A DNA stretch of 64,000 bases from Brachybacterium avium (GCF_002216795.1 NZ_CP022316.1:620001-684000), one strand, 5' to 3'. Positions 47,915-58,143 are shown, counted from the first letter of the stretch. The notes: generated by a model from the letters alone, not told the origin. Made by a program: numbers and translations.

Positions 47915-48675
47915 TGACTGCCGTCGCTGAGAAGCCCGAGGCCGAGACCGGCGCGGAAGAGATCCCCTCGTTCCAGGTCACGATGCGTATCTCACGCTTC
48001 GACCCGGACACCTCCCAAGGTGCCCGCTGGGAGGATTTCACCGTCACGATGCACGGCACCGACCGTGTGCTGGACGCCCTCCACGAGATCAAGTGGCATC
48101 TGGACGGGTCGCTGACCTTCCGTCGCTCTTGCGCCCATGGCGTGTGCGGCTCGGACGCGATGCGGATCAACGGCCGCAACCGTCTGGCCTGCAAGACGCT
48201 GCTCAAGGATCTCGACATCAACAAGCCGATCACCATCGAGCCCATCAAGGGCCTGCCGGTGGAGAAGGACCTGATCGTCGACATGGAGCCGTTCTTCGAC
48301 TCCTACCGAGAGGTCATGCCCTTCCTGGTCGCCGGCGGGCAGGAGCCCAGCCGGGAGCGACTGCAGTCCGCTGAGGAGCGGGAGCGCTTCGACGACACCA
48401 CCAAGTGCATCCTGTGCGCCGCCTGCACCTCCTCGTGCCCGGTGTTCTGGACCGACGGGCAGTACTTCGGCCCGGCCGCGATCGTCAACGCGCACCGCTT
48501 CATCTTCGACTCGCGCGACGACGCCGGTGAGCAGCGCTTGGAGATCCTGAACTCCAAGGAGGGTGTGTGGCGCTGCCGCACCACCTTCAACTGCACCGAG
48601 GCCTGCCCGCGCGGGATCCAGGTGACCAAGGCGATCGCCGAGGTGAAGCAGGCGGTGATCACCGGCCGGATCTGA
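47914..48675 (+). CDS. sdhB: Succinate dehydrogenase iron-sulfur subunit SdhB
   Basis: A 253-residue iron-sulfur protein. The N-terminal ferredoxin domain has SCAHGVCGSDAMRING...LACKTLL for the [2Fe-2S] cluster. C-terminal clusters bind at CILCAACTSSCPVFW and CRTTFNCTEACPRGI. It passes electrons from SdhA to the membrane quinone site and is the last gene of the operon, followed by a strong terminator. Confidence 0.97.
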   Translation: MTAVAEKPEAETGAEEIPSFQVTMRISRFDPDTSQGARWEDFTVTMHGTDRVLDALHEIKWHLDGSLTFRRSCAHGVCGSDAMRINGRNRLACKTLLKDLDINKPITIEPIKGLPVEKDLIVDMEPFFDSYREVMPFLVAGGQEPSRERLQSAEERERFDDTTKCILCAACTSSCPVFWTDGQYFGPAAIVNAHRFIFDSRDDAGEQRLEILNSKEGVWRCRTTFNCTEACPRGIQVTKAIAEVKQAVITGRI

Positions 48676-48690
48676 CCGCTCCGCCTGTCC

Positions 48691-48733
48691 GCACGAGGCC
48701 CCGCCCGGGAATGCTCCGGGCGGGGCCTCGTGC
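48691..48733. terminator. Bidirectional terminator, 18-bp perfect stem
   Basis: Arms 48691-48708 and 48716-48733 pair perfectly with a 7-nt loop between the convergent sdhB and ThDP-enzyme genes. No long T tract follows. Confidence 0.8.
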
Positions 48734-48779
48734 GATCTGCAGCGGCTCGGCGGGGTGCTGCCGGCCGGCGGCCTCCCGC

Positions 48780-50430
48780 TCAGGAGTTCACGCGGATGAC
48801 CTCTTCCTGGTACGGCGCGATGATCGTCCGGGAGATCTGCAGATCCAGCACCAGGAAGGGGCGCTCCGCGGGGTCCTCCCGGCTCCAGGTGCGGAGCCGC
48901 TCCAGGTCCTCCAACGTGCGGACCACGATCCCCTCCGCGCCGGCGGCGGCACCGTAGGCGGCGAAGTCGATCCGGTCGATCAGCATCGGCTCGGCGGCCA
49001 GGCCCTTGAGGCCGTAGAGGTTCACCTCGGCACCGTAGGCGGCATCGTTCCACACCACGGCCAGACCCCGACCGCCGGCGGTGCGCACCGCGGAGTCCAG
49101 GTCCGCCAGGGCCATCACTCCTCCCCCGTCACCGGTGGTCAGCACGATCGTGGAGTCGGGATTGGCGCGGGCGGCACCGGGCACGCTGGGCCAGCCCAGG
49201 CCGATGGACTGATAAGCGGTCCCGACCATCGCCATTCGGTGCGGGGCGGAGACCGGCCAGTACATGTTCGCCCAGGCGATGAAGTGGCCGCCGTCGGAGA
49301 CGACCACGCGGTCCTCGGGCAGCAGCTCGGCCAGCCGCGCGGCGGCGGCCCGCGGATCCAGCAGACCGTCCTCGGCGAATTCGGGGCGGCGACCTGGGCG
49401 CGCAGCGCCGAGGCGTCGATGCGCTCGCGCCACGGCTGGGCCGCTCGCTCCCGCGCGGGCAGCGCCGCGGTGAGGGCCTCGGCGGCGAGACGGGCGTCGG
49501 CCCGCACGAATCCGCCCACCCGGGCGTTGGTGGCGGAAGCGGCGGTGTCGATCTGCCAGACCGCGGTCTGCGGGGCGAACAGCTCCCCGAAACGCATCGT
49601 GAACTGGTTCATCCCTGCTCCGACCACCACGGCGAGGTCAGCGGAGCGGACCAGCTCCATCGCACCGGGGGCACCGAAGCCGCCGGAGACCCCGATGTCG
49701 TAACGGGCCTCGGGAAGATGCCTCGCCCCAGCGCCGTGGTGGAGGTGACCGCGCCGGTCGCGGCCGCGAGCTCGCCGAGGGCGGGGCCCGCGCCGGCCAG
49801 CCAGGCACCATGCCCGGCCAGCAGCAGCGGCCGCTCCGCCACGGCCAGCATCGACGCCAACCGCTCGATCGCGGCGCGGGTGAAATCCGCCGTCGGGGCC
49901 AGCGGGGCGGGACGCCCGGGGCCGGGGACCGTGGGCACCTCGCCGATCTCTCGCTGAGCGACGTCATAGGGGATCGCCAGCACCACCGGTACCCGGTAGG
50001 CCAGTGCATGCTCGATCGCGGTGACGGTCGCGGCTGCGGCGTCCATCCGGCCGACGGTGTAGGTGCGCACCCCGACCGCAGAGCTCAGCGCGATCTGGTC
50101 CACGTCCCAGGGGCGACGCCCGGAGGTGGGCTCGTCACCGACCACCAGCACCAGGGGGATGCGCGCCTGGGCGGCTTCCGCGAGCGCGGTGAGGGTATTG
50201 GTGAACCCGGCACCGTAGGTGGTGGTCGCCGCGGCGATCCGACCGGAGGTGCGGAAGTACGCATCGGCGGCGACCACGGCTCCGGCCTCATGGCGGACGG
50301 CGGTGAACGTCGTGTCCGTCTCGCGCAGCAGGGCGTCCAGGAAGTAGGCGTTGCCGTTGCCCATGAGACCGAACACCTCGTGGACGTGCTGGGCGAGGGT
50401 ACGGGCGACATGGTTGGAGACGATGGCCAT
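48780..50430 (-). pseudogene. Thiamine diphosphate-dependent decarboxylase/synthase-like enzyme, two frameshifts
   Basis: About 550 residues of the IlvB/benzoylformate-decarboxylase superfamily. The N-terminal Pyr domain has GLMGNGNAYFLDAL and RHEAGAVVAADAYF with the ThDP-activating Glu. The central domain follows, and the C-terminal PP domain has TTGDGGGVMALADLDSAV...VVWNDAAYGAE for ThDP/Mg binding. Two single-base losses break it, at 49712-49714 and 49383-49386, both in G runs on the + strand. ATG 50430 follows a GGAAGGA stretch. There is no small subunit gene nearby, so acetolactate synthase for branched amino acids is unlikely; the keto-acid substrate is unknown. Confidence 0.75.
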
Positions 50431-50443
50431 GGAGGGGTCCTTC

Positions 50444-50485
50444 CGAGAGATATGCGAACGCAGTGTGCAGTCCGTATATGTCTCG
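50444..50485. promoter_or_regulatory. Imperfect inverted repeat upstream of the ThDP enzyme
   Basis: CGAGAGATAT (50444-50453) and ATATGTCTCG (50476-50485) match in 9 of 10 positions with a 22-nt spacer, directly upstream of the ribosome site. It may be an operator or mRNA structure. The 177-bp gap to xthA has no other clear element. Confidence 0.35.
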
Positions 50486-50607
50486 CCCCGGGGCCGCCCG
50501 GGGGTTCGTGCCCCTTGTGAGAGCACCGGCGCCAGCCCCGTCACGGGCCCGCCTGACGGAGCGAGGATAGCACCGTCGGCGGTCGCGGGAGAGCCGGGCG
50601 GCACTCT

Positions 50608-51429
50608 TCAGGAGTAGCTGATCACCAGCGGCGCATGATCCGACCAGCGGGTGTCGTAGCTGGGAGCACGGTCCACCTGAGCGGAGGAGGCGCGGGCGGC
50701 GAGCTCCGGGGTGGCCAGCTGATAGTCGATCCGCCATCCGGAATCGTTGTCGAAGGCCTTGCCCCGCTGCGACCACCAGGTGTACGGGCCGGGGCCCTCA
50801 CCGTGCAGGGTGCGGTGCACATCCACCCAGCCGAGCTCCTCCGTGAGCCGGTCGAGGTAGGCGCGCTCCTCGGGCAGGAACCCGGCGGACTTCCGATTGC
50901 CCTTCCAGTTCTTGATGTCCCACTCGGTGTGGGCGATGTTGATGTCCCCGGTGAGGACGACATGACGGCCCTCCGCGCGGAGCTTCTCCAGGCGCTTCAT
51001 CATCACGTCGAGGAACTCATACTTGTCCGTCATGGTCTGCGGCTTCTCGGTGTTGCCCGAGTGCATGTAGCAGGAGATGACGGTCATCGCGGCGCCGTCG
51101 CCGAGCGGGTCCTGGAGGTCGGTCTCGAGCCAGCGGCCGGTGTGCGCATCTGCGTCCAGTCCCGGCAGGCCGCGGCGCACACCGTTCAGGTCGGCGCCCT
51201 GCAGCGAGGTGCGGGCGGCGATCGCGACGCCGGCACGGCCCTTCAGCTGTGAGACCTCCCCCACGATGGTCCACTCCTGACCCACCAGCCCGGGAAGCAG
51301 CTCCTCGGGAGCACGGACCTCTTGCAGGGTGACGAGATCGGCGGAGGTGGAGGCGAGCCAGTCGCCCATCCCCTTCCGGGCGGCGGCGCGCAGGCCGTTG
51401 ACGTTGACGGTGGCGAGGGTGAAGGTCAC
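50608..51429 (-). CDS. xthA: Exodeoxyribonuclease III
   Basis: A 273-residue endonuclease/exonuclease/phosphatase-fold enzyme of base-excision repair (AP endonuclease). [15 protein letters not shown] has the metal Glu, [18 protein letters not shown] is the XthA-type loop, and [11 protein letters not shown] holds the catalytic His. GTG 51429 overlaps the folD stop (GTGA), showing coupling. Confidence 0.93.
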   Translation of the reverse strand: MTFTLATVNVNGLRAAARKGMGDWLASTSADLVTLQEVRAPEELLPGLVGQEWTIVGEVSQLKGRAGVAIAARTSLQGADLNGVRRGLPGLDADAHTGRWLETDLQDPLGDGAAMTVISCYMHSGNTEKPQTMTDKYEFLDVMMKRLEKLRAEGRHVVLTGDINIAHTEWDIKNWKGNRKSAGFLPEERAYLDRLTEELGWVDVHRTLHGEGPGPYTWWSQRGKAFDNDSGWRIDYQLATPELAARASSAQVDRAPSYDTRWSDHAPLVISYS

Positions 51430-52325
51430 GCGGGATCCTCGATTCCGGCGGCGCGCTCGGCCGCCTCGACGACATTCTTCAGCAGCAGCGCGCGGGTCAT
51501 CGGCCCGACGCCGCCGGGGTTGGGGCTGAGCCAGCCGGCGACCTCGGAGGCCGACGGGTCGACGTCGCCCACGAGTGCGGCCTTGCCTCCCTCGGGGTCC
51601 TCGCGGCGGGAGACACCGACGTCGAAGACGACCGCTCCGGGCTTGATGTCCTCGGCGCGCACCAGGTGCGCGGCGCCCGCGGCGGCGACGATGACATCGG
51701 CGCGACGCAGGTGAGCGGGGAGGTCGGCGGTGCCGGTGTGGCACAGGGTGACCGTCGCGTTGTGCTCGCGACGGGTGAGCAGGGCACCGATGGAGCGGCC
51801 CACGGTGATGCCGCGACCGACGACCACGACATCCTTGCCCCGGAAGTCCAGGCCGTGGCGCTCGGCCAGCTCGATCACGGCGCGCGGGGTGCAGGGCAGC
51901 GGGGTGTGGATGGGCTTGTTGGCGTTCAGCACCAGGCGCCCCAGGTTCATCGGATGCAGTCCGTCGGCGTCCTTGGCGGGGTCGATCCGCTCGAGGATCG
52001 CATCGGTGTCGATCTGCGGCGGCAGCGGGAGCTGGACGATGTATCCGGTGCAGGCGGGGTCCTCGTTCAGTGCGTCGACCACGGCTTCGACATCCGCCTG
52101 GGTGGCGTCGGCCGGAAGCTGCTTCTGGATCGAGGCCAACCCCACCTGCTCGCTGTCGCGATGCTTGCCCCGCACATAGGCGGCGCTGCCGGGGTCGTCC
52201 CCGACCAGCACGGTCGCCAGGCCCGGGCGTTCGTGACCGGCCTCCAGGAGGCGGCTCACGCGTGCGGCGAGCTCCTGCTTGATGGCCTTCGCGGTGGCCC
52301 TGCCGTCGAGGGTCTGGGCAGTCAT
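51426..52325 (-). CDS. folD: Bifunctional methylene-THF dehydrogenase/cyclohydrolase FolD
   Basis: A 299-residue enzyme that oxidises 5,10-methylene-THF with NADP and hydrolyses the product to 10-formyl-THF. Catalytic lysine is in [26 protein letters not shown] and the NADP loop [17 protein letters not shown] are typical. It follows glyA by 83 bp on the same strand; the two enzymes are consecutive in one-carbon metabolism. Confidence 0.95.
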   Translation of the reverse strand: MTAQTLDGRATAKAIKQELAARVSRLLEAGHERPGLATVLVGDDPGSAAYVRGKHRDSEQVGLASIQKQLPADATQADVEAVVDALNEDPACTGYIVQLPLPPQIDTDAILERIDPAKDADGLHPMNLGRLVLNANKPIHTPLPCTPRAVIELAERHGLDFRGKDVVVVGRGITVGRSIGALLTRREHNATVTLCHTGTADLPAHLRRADVIVAAAGAAHLVRAEDIKPGAVVFDVGVSRREDPEGGKAALVGDVDPSASEVAGWLSPNPGGVGPMTRALLLKNVVEAAERAAGIEDPA

Positions 52326-52408
52326 GTCGCTCCTGGGGGTGTGGTGCGGGCGTGGCGGGGGGACGGGCGTGGGGCCCGGCGCTGACATACCGGGCCCCAC
52401 GGTGCCTC

Positions 52409-53677
52409 TCAGTACTGCTGCAGCTCGGGGTACAGCGGCTTCGACTCGGCCAGCGCCGCGGTGCGGGCGCGCAGCGCCTCGAGGTCTGCGCCACCGGTCA
52501 GCGCCAGCGCGATGACGTCGGCGACCTCGGTGAATTCCTTGGCACCGAAGCCGCGGGTGGCCAGGGCGGGCGTGCCGATGCGCAGGCCCGAGGTGACGCG
52601 CGGCGGCCGCGGGTCGTTCGGGACGGCGTTGCGATTGACGGTGATCCCTGCCTCGTGGAGACGGTCCTCGGCCTGCTGGCCGTCCAGCTCGCTGTCGACC
52701 AGGTCCACCAGCACCAGGTGCACGTCGGTGCCCCCGGAGATCACCTTCACCCCGGCGGCCCGGGCATCCTTCGCCTGGAGCCGCTCGGCGATGATCTTCG
52801 CGCCTTCCAGGGTGCGGGCCTGACGGTCCTTGAACTCGTCCGTGGCGGCGACCTTGAGCGCGACGGCCTTGGCGGCGATGACGTGCATCAGCGGGCCGCC
52901 CTGCTGGCCGGGGAACACGGCCGAGTCGATCTTCTTGGCCCACTTCTCCTTGCACAGGATCATGCCGGAGCGGGGCCCGCCGATGGTCTTGTGGATGGTG
53001 GTGGAGACGACGTCCGCGTACGGCACGGGGCTGGGGTGCAGGCCCGCGGCGACCAGTCCTGCGAAGTGGGCCATGTCGACCCAGAGCGCCGCCCCGACCT
53101 CGTCGGCGATCTCGCGGAAGGCGGCGAAATCCAGCTGGCGGGTGTAGGCGGACCAGCCCGCGACGATCACCTTCGGCTGCTCGGCGACAGCCAGCTCCCG
53201 CACCTTGGCCATATCGATCTGGCCGGTCTCCGGCTCGGTCTCGTAGGCGACGATGTCGTAGAGGCGGCCGGAGAAGTTGATCTTCATGCCGTGGGTGAGG
53301 TGGCCGCCATGGGCGAGAGAGAGGCCCATCAGCTTGTCACCGGGACGGGCCAGGGCGTGCATGACCGCCGCGTTGGCGGTGGCGCCGGAGTGGGGCTGGA
53401 GGTTCGCGTGCTCGGCGCCGAACAGCTCCTTGGCGCGGTCGATCGCGATCTGCTCAGCGACGTCGACCTCTTCGCAGCCGCCGTAGTAGCGGCGACCCGG
53501 GTACCCCTCGGCGTATTTGTTGGTGAGCACCGAGCCCTGGGCCTGGAGCACCGCACGCGGCACGAAGTTCTCGCTCGCGATCATCTCCAGGGTGCGCTGC
53601 TGGCGGGCCAGCTCCTTGTCGAGGACCTGGGCGATGTCCGGGTCGAGATCGGCGATGGACTGGTCGAGGACGTTCAC
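52409..53677 (-). CDS. glyA: Serine hydroxymethyltransferase
   Basis: A 422-residue PLP enzyme interconverting serine and glycine with [22 protein letters not shown] and [20 protein letters not shown] are the N-terminal signatures, and [16 protein letters not shown] holds the PLP lysine. GTG 53677 is chosen because AGGAGG lies 5 bp upstream; an upstream in-frame ATG would add a non-conserved tail. It supplies methylene-THF to FolD. Confidence 0.96.
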   Translation of the reverse strand: MNVLDQSIADLDPDIAQVLDKELARQQRTLEMIASENFVPRAVLQAQGSVLTNKYAEGYPGRRYYGGCEEVDVAEQIAIDRAKELFGAEHANLQPHSGATANAAVMHALARPGDKLMGLSLAHGGHLTHGMKINFSGRLYDIVAYETEPETGQIDMAKVRELAVAEQPKVIVAGWSAYTRQLDFAAFREIADEVGAALWVDMAHFAGLVAAGLHPSPVPYADVVSTTIHKTIGGPRSGMILCKEKWAKKIDSAVFPGQQGGPLMHVIAAKAVALKVAATDEFKDRQARTLEGAKIIAERLQAKDARAAGVKVISGGTDVHLVLVDLVDSELDGQQAEDRLHEAGITVNRNAVPNDPRPPRVTSGLRIGTPALATRGFGAKEFTEVADVIALALTGGADLEALRARTAALAESKPLYPELQQY

Positions 53678-53762
53678 AGGGCCTCCTGCAGTGTCGGGGC
53701 GGGACGCCGGCGGGCGCCGTCCCGCCATCTTAGGACGGACTGCGCCCGGGCCGCGCACCGGC

Positions 53763-54890
53763 TCAGAGATCGAGGCCGAGGCGAACGGGTTCGGGCTCCA
53801 GCCGGATCCCGAAGCTGCTCTGGACCCGTGACTGGACGTCCCGGGCGAGGGCCACCAGATCAGCGCTGCCGGCGCCGCCGCGGTTGGTCAGCGCCAGCGA
53901 GTGCTTGCTGGAGACGGCGGCCCGCTCCCCCACCGCGTGCCCACGTTCGATCCCGGCGTGGCTGATCAACCAGGCGGCGCTGGTCTTGACCTGCCCGCCG
54001 CCGACGTCGTAACGAGGGGCGTCTGCGGGCAGGCGGGCGGCCTCCCCGCTGTCGAGGATCGGGTTGGTGAAGAAGGAACCGGCGCTCCAGGTGTCGTGAT
54101 CGCGCGCATCCAGCACCATTCCCTTGGCGCCGCGGATGCGCAGCACCGCCTCGCGCACCTCGTGCATCGGTGCCCGCGCTCCCACCTCGACGCCGAGGGC
54201 GTCGGCGAGCTGGGCGTAGCGGATCGGGGCCGAGCGGCTGCCGAGGGTGTGCTGGAAGGTCACCGAGAGCACCACGTAGCGTCCGGTGGCCGAGGGGGCG
54301 GCTCCGGAGTAGCGCGTGCGTTTGAAGATGCTGTCGCGGTAGGCGAAGCCGCAGTCCGCGGCGAAGAAGGTGCGCACCGCGCGCTTCTCCCGGTCCCAGG
54401 TGCGCACCCGGGAGATGGTGGCGGCGACCTCCTGGCCGTAGGCGCCGACGTTCTGGATGGGGGTGGCCCCGACCGAGCCGGGGATCCCCGAGAGCGCCTC
54501 GATCCCGACCATCTCGCGAGCGATCGCGTAGCGCACCGCCCGATCCCAGTTCACCCCGGCGAAGTACTCGACGATCGCGCCACCGCAGGTGGGGTCCAGC
54601 GGGGTCAGCTCCGCAGGGTCGACGGGGATGCCGTCGGGCTCTCCGGACGCACCGACCTCGCAGGTGGCGTCCAGCAGCGGCGGCTCCTCGGGATCCCGCA
54701 GCAACACGACGGTCCCGGCGAACGGTTCGTCGGAGGCGACCAGGTTGGAGCCGCCGCCGAGCACCAGCAGCGGCTCCTCGGCGGCGTCCGCCGCTGCCAC
54801 CGCATCGATGACCTCATCGGCCGTGCGGGCCTCGACGAGCTTCCTGATCTCGCCGCCGATGCGCAGCGTGGTGAGGTCCGCGAGCCTCAT
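53763..54890 (-). CDS. murB: UDP-N-acetylenolpyruvoylglucosamine reductase MurB
   Basis: A 375-residue FAD enzyme that reduces UDP-GlcNAc-enolpyruvate to UDP-MurNAc in peptidoglycan synthesis. [16 protein letters not shown] binds [26 protein letters not shown] is the signature; [11 protein letters not shown] contains the catalytic Ser; the C-terminal LEPEPVRLG has the late Glu. It overlaps the upstream dehydratase stop (ATGA). Confidence 0.95.
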   Translation of the reverse strand: MRLADLTTLRIGGEIRKLVEARTADEVIDAVAAADAAEEPLLVLGGGSNLVASDEPFAGTVVLLRDPEEPPLLDATCEVGASGEPDGIPVDPAELTPLDPTCGGAIVEYFAGVNWDRAVRYAIAREMVGIEALSGIPGSVGATPIQNVGAYGQEVAATISRVRTWDREKRAVRTFFAADCGFAYRDSIFKRTRYSGAAPSATGRYVVLSVTFQHTLGSRSAPIRYAQLADALGVEVGARAPMHEVREAVLRIRGAKGMVLDARDHDTWSAGSFFTNPILDSGEAARLPADAPRYDVGGGQVKTSAAWLISHAGIERGHAVGERAAVSSKHSLALTNRGGAGSADLVALARDVQSRVQSSFGIRLEPEPVRLGLDL

Positions 54891-55336
54891 GCGGCATCCG
54901 GCAGGGCGAGGGTGGCGCGGGCACGGCCGAGCACCTTGGTCCCGTCGACCTCGGCGGTGAGATCCACTCGTGCGGTGCCCGCCTCCTCGTCGATCGCGCC
55001 GACGACGGCGACGACCTCGAGGGTCGCGGCCCCGGTGGCGGGCACCGGGATCGGGCTGGTGAACCGCGTGGTGAAGCCGCGCACGGCGGCGGGGTCGGCG
55101 ATGGCGTCGAGGAGGCCGGTGATCGCGGTGCCCATGGTGAGCATCCCGTGGGCGATGACGCCGGGCAGCCCGGCCGCGGTCGCGACGGTGTCGTTGTAGT
55201 GGATGGGGTTGAAGTCACCGGAGGCCCCGGCATAGCGCACCAGGGTGTCACGGGTGATCTCGTGGCGGGTGCGGGCGAGCTCCTGGCCGATGCTCAGCGC
55301 GGAGAGGTCCGCGGGGGCGGCGGGCGTGGCGGTCAT
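54887..55336 (-). CDS. MaoC-like (R)-hydratase/dehydratase, HadB-type
   Basis: A 149-residue single hot-dog domain. YAGASGDFNPIHYND carries the catalytic Asp and His of hydratase-2 enzymes, followed by GVIAHGMLTMG. With the upstream MaoC-N protein it resembles the HadA-HadB heterodimer of mycobacterial fatty-acid synthase II, and the position after rpmG is the same. Whether this organism uses it in fatty acid synthesis is not shown. Confidence 0.85.
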   Translation of the reverse strand: MTATPAAPADLSALSIGQELARTRHEITRDTLVRYAGASGDFNPIHYNDTVATAAGLPGVIAHGMLTMGTAITGLLDAIADPAAVRGFTTRFTSPIPVPATGAATLEVVAVVGAIDEEAGTARVDLTAEVDGTKVLGRARATLALPDAA

Positions 55337-55428
55337 GTGTGCTCCTGGATCCGTGGAGTCGGGCGGGACGGGAATGCTGCGGGCCTCCGGCCGAGGTGGT
55401 GGGCGGAGGACCGCTGGTGCCGATGGGG

Positions 55429-55878
55429 TCAGTCGCCGCGGACGACCAGCATGCTGCGCACTGCGGCGACCTCGGCGCCGGTCTCGTCGGCGAGGTCCAC
55501 GCGGGTGGTGACCATCGTGTGACCGCCGGCGGCGCGGACCGACTCGACGGTGAGGGTGGGGACCAGCCGGTCCCCCGCGACCACGGGGCGGTGCAGGGTG
55601 AAGGTCTCCTCGCCGTGGACCACCCGGGAGAAGTCGATCCCGGAGGCGGGGTCCTCGATGTACTGCGCCTCGGTGGCCTGCGCGAGGGAGACCAGGAAGG
55701 TCGGCGGGGCCAGCACACCCGCATGGCCGGCGCGGCGTGCCGCCTCAGGATCGGTGTGCAGCGGCGATGATGCGCCGGTGGCGCGCGCGAACTCGGCGAC
55801 CTTCGCGGCCGAGACCGTGTGCACGGGCCCGGCCGGGTAGGTGCGCCCGGCGAAGGCGGGGTCGGGGGTGAGGGGCAT
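55429..55878 (-). CDS. MaoC N-terminal-domain protein, HadA-type partner subunit
   Basis: A 149-residue hot-dog protein of the FAS1-like dehydratase-N group: PDPAFAGRTYPAGPVHTV at the start and GIDFSRVVHGEETFTLHRPV in the middle. It lacks the full D-x4-H catalytic motif, so it is the likely substrate-binding partner of the downstream HadB-type subunit, 92 bp away on the same strand. Confidence 0.83.
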   Translation of the reverse strand: MPLTPDPAFAGRTYPAGPVHTVSAAKVAEFARATGASSPLHTDPEAARRAGHAGVLAPPTFLVSLAQATEAQYIEDPASGIDFSRVVHGEETFTLHRPVVAGDRLVPTLTVESVRAAGGHTMVTTRVDLADETGAEVAAVRSMLVVRGD

Positions 55879-56010
55879 GGCGTCTCCCGAGGTCTGGTCG
55901 GCCGGGGCCGACGGGTACGAACCCCACGATCATCTCACCGCAGGACCGGTGGGGTGAGCAGGTGGCGTGGCTCCGCCCCGGTCCAGGGACCCAGCGGGGT
56001 CCGCGAACGA

Positions 56011-56045
56011 CGAAGGCCACCCGGGATGATCCCGGGTGGCCTTCG
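56011..56045 (-). terminator. rpmG terminator, 16-bp perfect stem
   Basis: Arms 56011-56026 and 56030-56045 pair perfectly with a 3-nt loop, 20 bp after the rpmG stop. It separates the tRNA-rpmG unit from the dehydratase genes. Confidence 0.85.
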
Positions 56046-56065
56046 CGAAAGCGTGCTGCGCCCGC

Positions 56066-56236
56066 TCAGCGGGTCTCGCGGTGCGCCGTCTGCTTGCCGC
56101 AGGTCGGGCAGAACTTCGAGAGTTCGAGCCGATCCGGGGTGTTACGGCGGTTCTTCTTGGTGATGTAGTTGCGCGCCTTGCAATCAACACAAGCCATGGT
56201 GATCTTGGGACGCACGTCAGAGCTCTTGCTCGCCAC
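56066..56236 (-). CDS. rpmG: 50S ribosomal protein L33
   Basis: A 56-residue bL33 with both zinc pairs present: ACVDCK and KFCPTCGKQ, the zinc-binding (C+) form. [17 protein letters not shown] is the typical centre. GTG 56236 is preceded by AAAGAGG. It follows three tRNA genes on the same strand, as in other actinobacteria. Confidence 0.96.
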   Translation of the reverse strand: MASKSSDVRPKITMACVDCKARNYITKKNRRNTPDRLELSKFCPTCGKQTAHRETR

Positions 56237-56332
56237 GGTTCGCCTCTTTCGTCCGGGTGGCGCGCCCAGCGGCACACCTCGTGGGTCCCCGTGCTCGGGG
56301 ATGTGGATTCAGCACTCCGGCGGGAACCGGTG

Positions 56333-56409
56333 TGGTACCGAGGGCGGGGATCGAACCCGCGACCTCACGATTATGAGTCGTGCGCTCTAACCGTCTGAGC
56401 TACCCCGGC
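56333..56409 (-). tRNA. tRNA-Met (CAU), elongator type
   Basis: Cloverleaf read on the minus strand with anticodon loop CTCATAA on a CACGA/TCGTG stem, not the GGG/CCC stem of the initiator. T-arm GCGGGTTCGATCCCCGC, discriminator A and an encoded CCA. The acceptor stem has G-U pairs at positions 1-72 and 5-68. Confidence 0.93.
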
Positions 56410-56463
56410 GTGACCGATGAAGCGGCCCGATCTCGAATGAGACCGGGCCGCCGCATCCATCAG

Positions 56464-56536
56464 AGCCCTGAAAGGGAATCGAACCCTTGACCTTCTCCTT
56501 ACCATGGAGACGCTCTGCCGACTGAGCTATCAGGGC
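56464..56536 (-). tRNA. tRNA-Thr (GGU)
   Basis: Acceptor GCCCTGA/TCAGGGC, anticodon loop ATGGTAA on a TCTCC/GGAGA stem, T-arm AAGGGTTCGATTCCCTT. No CCA is encoded. It lies between tRNA-Tyr and tRNA-Met. Confidence 0.94.
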
Positions 56537-56621
56537 AACCCGGTGAACTTTACCCATCTCCTCGCCCGGAGGCAATTCGGAGGCTGGTCCCGGTGCTTCG
56601 GATCACATGGATCCTCCGCCG

Positions 56622-56703
56622 TGGCAGATGAGGGATTCGAACCCACGTAGGCAATGCCAGCTGATTTACAGTCAGCTCCCTTTGGCCGCTCGGGTAATCT
56701 GCC
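56622..56703 (-). tRNA. tRNA-Tyr (GUA), long variable arm
   Basis: Acceptor GGCAGAT/ATCTGCC, anticodon loop CTGTAAA on a GCTGA/TCAGC stem, an extra arm of class II length, and T-loop GGTTCGAATCC. Eighty-two nucleotides; CCA not encoded. Confidence 0.94.
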
Positions 56704-56900
56704 GTGACCGCTGCCGTTGTCCACACGACCTGGATCGCGTGGCCGCCGGAAGCGGACCTGGACCAGCATACCGGCGCCGCGTCGCCGATGCGAACCGGGA
56801 GCGGCCCCTCGGCGCATGAAGAGCGTCACAGCTGTTCCCGGTGCTCGTGGACAATGAGGTGGCGGCCCATCCGGGCGGCCGCACGAAGGAAGGACCCACC

Positions 56901-57389
56901 GTGGCAGATTCATCGTTCGACATCGTCAGCAAGCTCGATCGTCAGGAGATCGACAACGCTGTCAATCAGGCAGTGAAGGAGGTCGGTCAGCGCTACGACT
57001 TCCGGGGCACCGGAGCTTCGATCACCCTCAGCGGGGATGAGATCGTCATGACCGCCAATGCGGAGGAGCGGGTGCTCGCCGTCCTCGACGTGCTGCAGTC
57101 CAAGCTCATCCGCCGGGGCATCTCGCTCAAGTCCCTGGACGTGGGTGAGCCCAAGCAGTCCGGCAAGGAGATGCGCCTGGCGGCGGCGCTCAAGGAGGGC
57201 ATCAGCACCGAGGACGCCAAGAAGATCGCGAAGCTGATCCGTGATGAGGGACCCAAGGCGGTCAAGGCCCGGATCGAGGGGGACGAGCTGCGGGTCTCCT
57301 CCAAGAGCCGTGACGACCTGCAGTCCGTCATCGCCCTGCTGAAGGGCAAGGACCTGGACGTCGCGCTCCAGTTCATCAACTACCGCTGA
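56901..57389 (+). CDS. YajQ family nucleotide-binding protein
   Basis: A 162-residue protein with the two ferredoxin-like domains of Yaj[19 protein letters not shown] at the N-terminus, [14 protein letters not shown], and [13 protein letters not shown] at the C-terminus. Family members bind nucleotides, and some bind cyclic di-GMP and interact with regulators; the role here is unknown. GTG 56901 is chosen because GGAAGGA lies upstream and it starts the conserved domain. It is divergent from tRNA-Tyr across 197 bp with no clear operator. Confidence 0.93.
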   Translation: MADSSFDIVSKLDRQEIDNAVNQAVKEVGQRYDFRGTGASITLSGDEIVMTANAEERVLAVLDVLQSKLIRRGISLKSLDVGEPKQSGKEMRLAAALKEGISTEDAKKIAKLIRDEGPKAVKARIEGDELRVSSKSRDDLQSVIALLKGKDLDVALQFINYR

Positions 57390-57485
57390 CACCGGGCCGG
57401 GGTGGCTGTGGTGGCGCTCCCGGCGCACCCGCCCACAACGGCGCCACCCACGAGGAACCCCGCCCGCACGACGCCGAGCACACAC

Positions 57486-57518
57486 AAGGCCCCGCACCCG
57501 AAACGGGTGCGGGGCCTT
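57486..57518. terminator. Terminator of WXG100 pair A
   Basis: AAGGCCCCGCACCCG at 57486-57500 pairs perfectly with 57504-57518 across an AAA loop. It lies between convergent yajQ and the WXG100 genes and may serve both. Confidence 0.8.
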
Positions 57519-57545
57519 CCGCGAGACGAACGTTGAACCGAGCAC

Positions 57546-57814
57546 TCAGCCCTGGTTCGACGTGGTGTCCTGCTCCTCCGCGTGCTGGTTGAGGGCCTTG
57601 CCCTTCTCCTCCAGCGCATTGACCAGGTTCGCCAGCCCCCACCGACGAACGAACCCCAATCCTCACGGTACGAGTCGTAGTCCGTACCGACCCACTCCAC
57701 AGAGTTCACGACGCTGCTCATATCGCCGACGATCTCCATGATCTGCTGACCCGCATCGGACACCGCCTGCGCGACCTCGCGACCCTCTTCCGGATTCATA
57801 CCCTTGAAAGCCAT
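57546..57814 (-). pseudogene. WXG100 protein, second gene of pair A, frameshifted by one lost C
   Basis: The first 60 or so residues are identical to the intact copy at 58543-58812 (MAFKGMNPEEGREVAQAV, Trp-Val-Gly turn in EWVGTDYDSY). The run at 57636-57640 has five Cs where the copy has six, so the frame is lost at SFVGGG. As given, the protein would continue with about 84 unrelated Arg-rich residues. The duplicate proves what the intact reading should be; the loss may be a sequencing error. Confidence 0.85.
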
Positions 57815-57882
57815 GACCTACCCCTCTCGCCCCGACCCGGGGCTACAGAACTACAAAAGAAAAGAAACTTGAACCCAGACGA

Positions 57883-58143
57883 TCAGGACGACGCTTCGCG
57901 CTGCTTCGCCGCGTTCGTCTTCCCACGCTCCGAGAACTCATCACAGCTCTGCTTCACCCGCTGAGCGAGATCCTGCAGCGTCCCGGTGAACTCACCGACG
58001 AAACGATCCCGGTCCTCACCCGTCCAGTCGAAGCCCTCGACCCTGCTCGCCACCTGCTGAAAAGCCTGCAAGGCATCATCGCCGGCCTGCTGGATCTGCT
58101 GGCTCATCTGATCGACGGCCTCAGGGTTCATACCCTTCTTCAT
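57883..58143 (-). CDS. WXG100 family ESX substrate, first gene of pair A
   Basis: An 86-residue helical-hairpin protein with the Trp-x-Gly turn in GFDWTGEDRDRF, the size and pattern of EsxA/EsxB proteins exported by type VII secretion. ATG 58143 (MKKGMNPEAVDQ) is chosen because GGAGG stands 6 bp upstream. The C-terminus has no Tyr-x3-Asp motif. The second gene lies 68 bp downstream, suggesting a heterodimer pair. The protein is identical to that at 58881-59141. Confidence 0.9.
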   Translation of the reverse strand: MKKGMNPEAVDQMSQQIQQAGDDALQAFQQVASRVEGFDWTGEDRDRFVGEFTGTLQDLAQRVKQSCDEFSERGKTNAAKQREASS

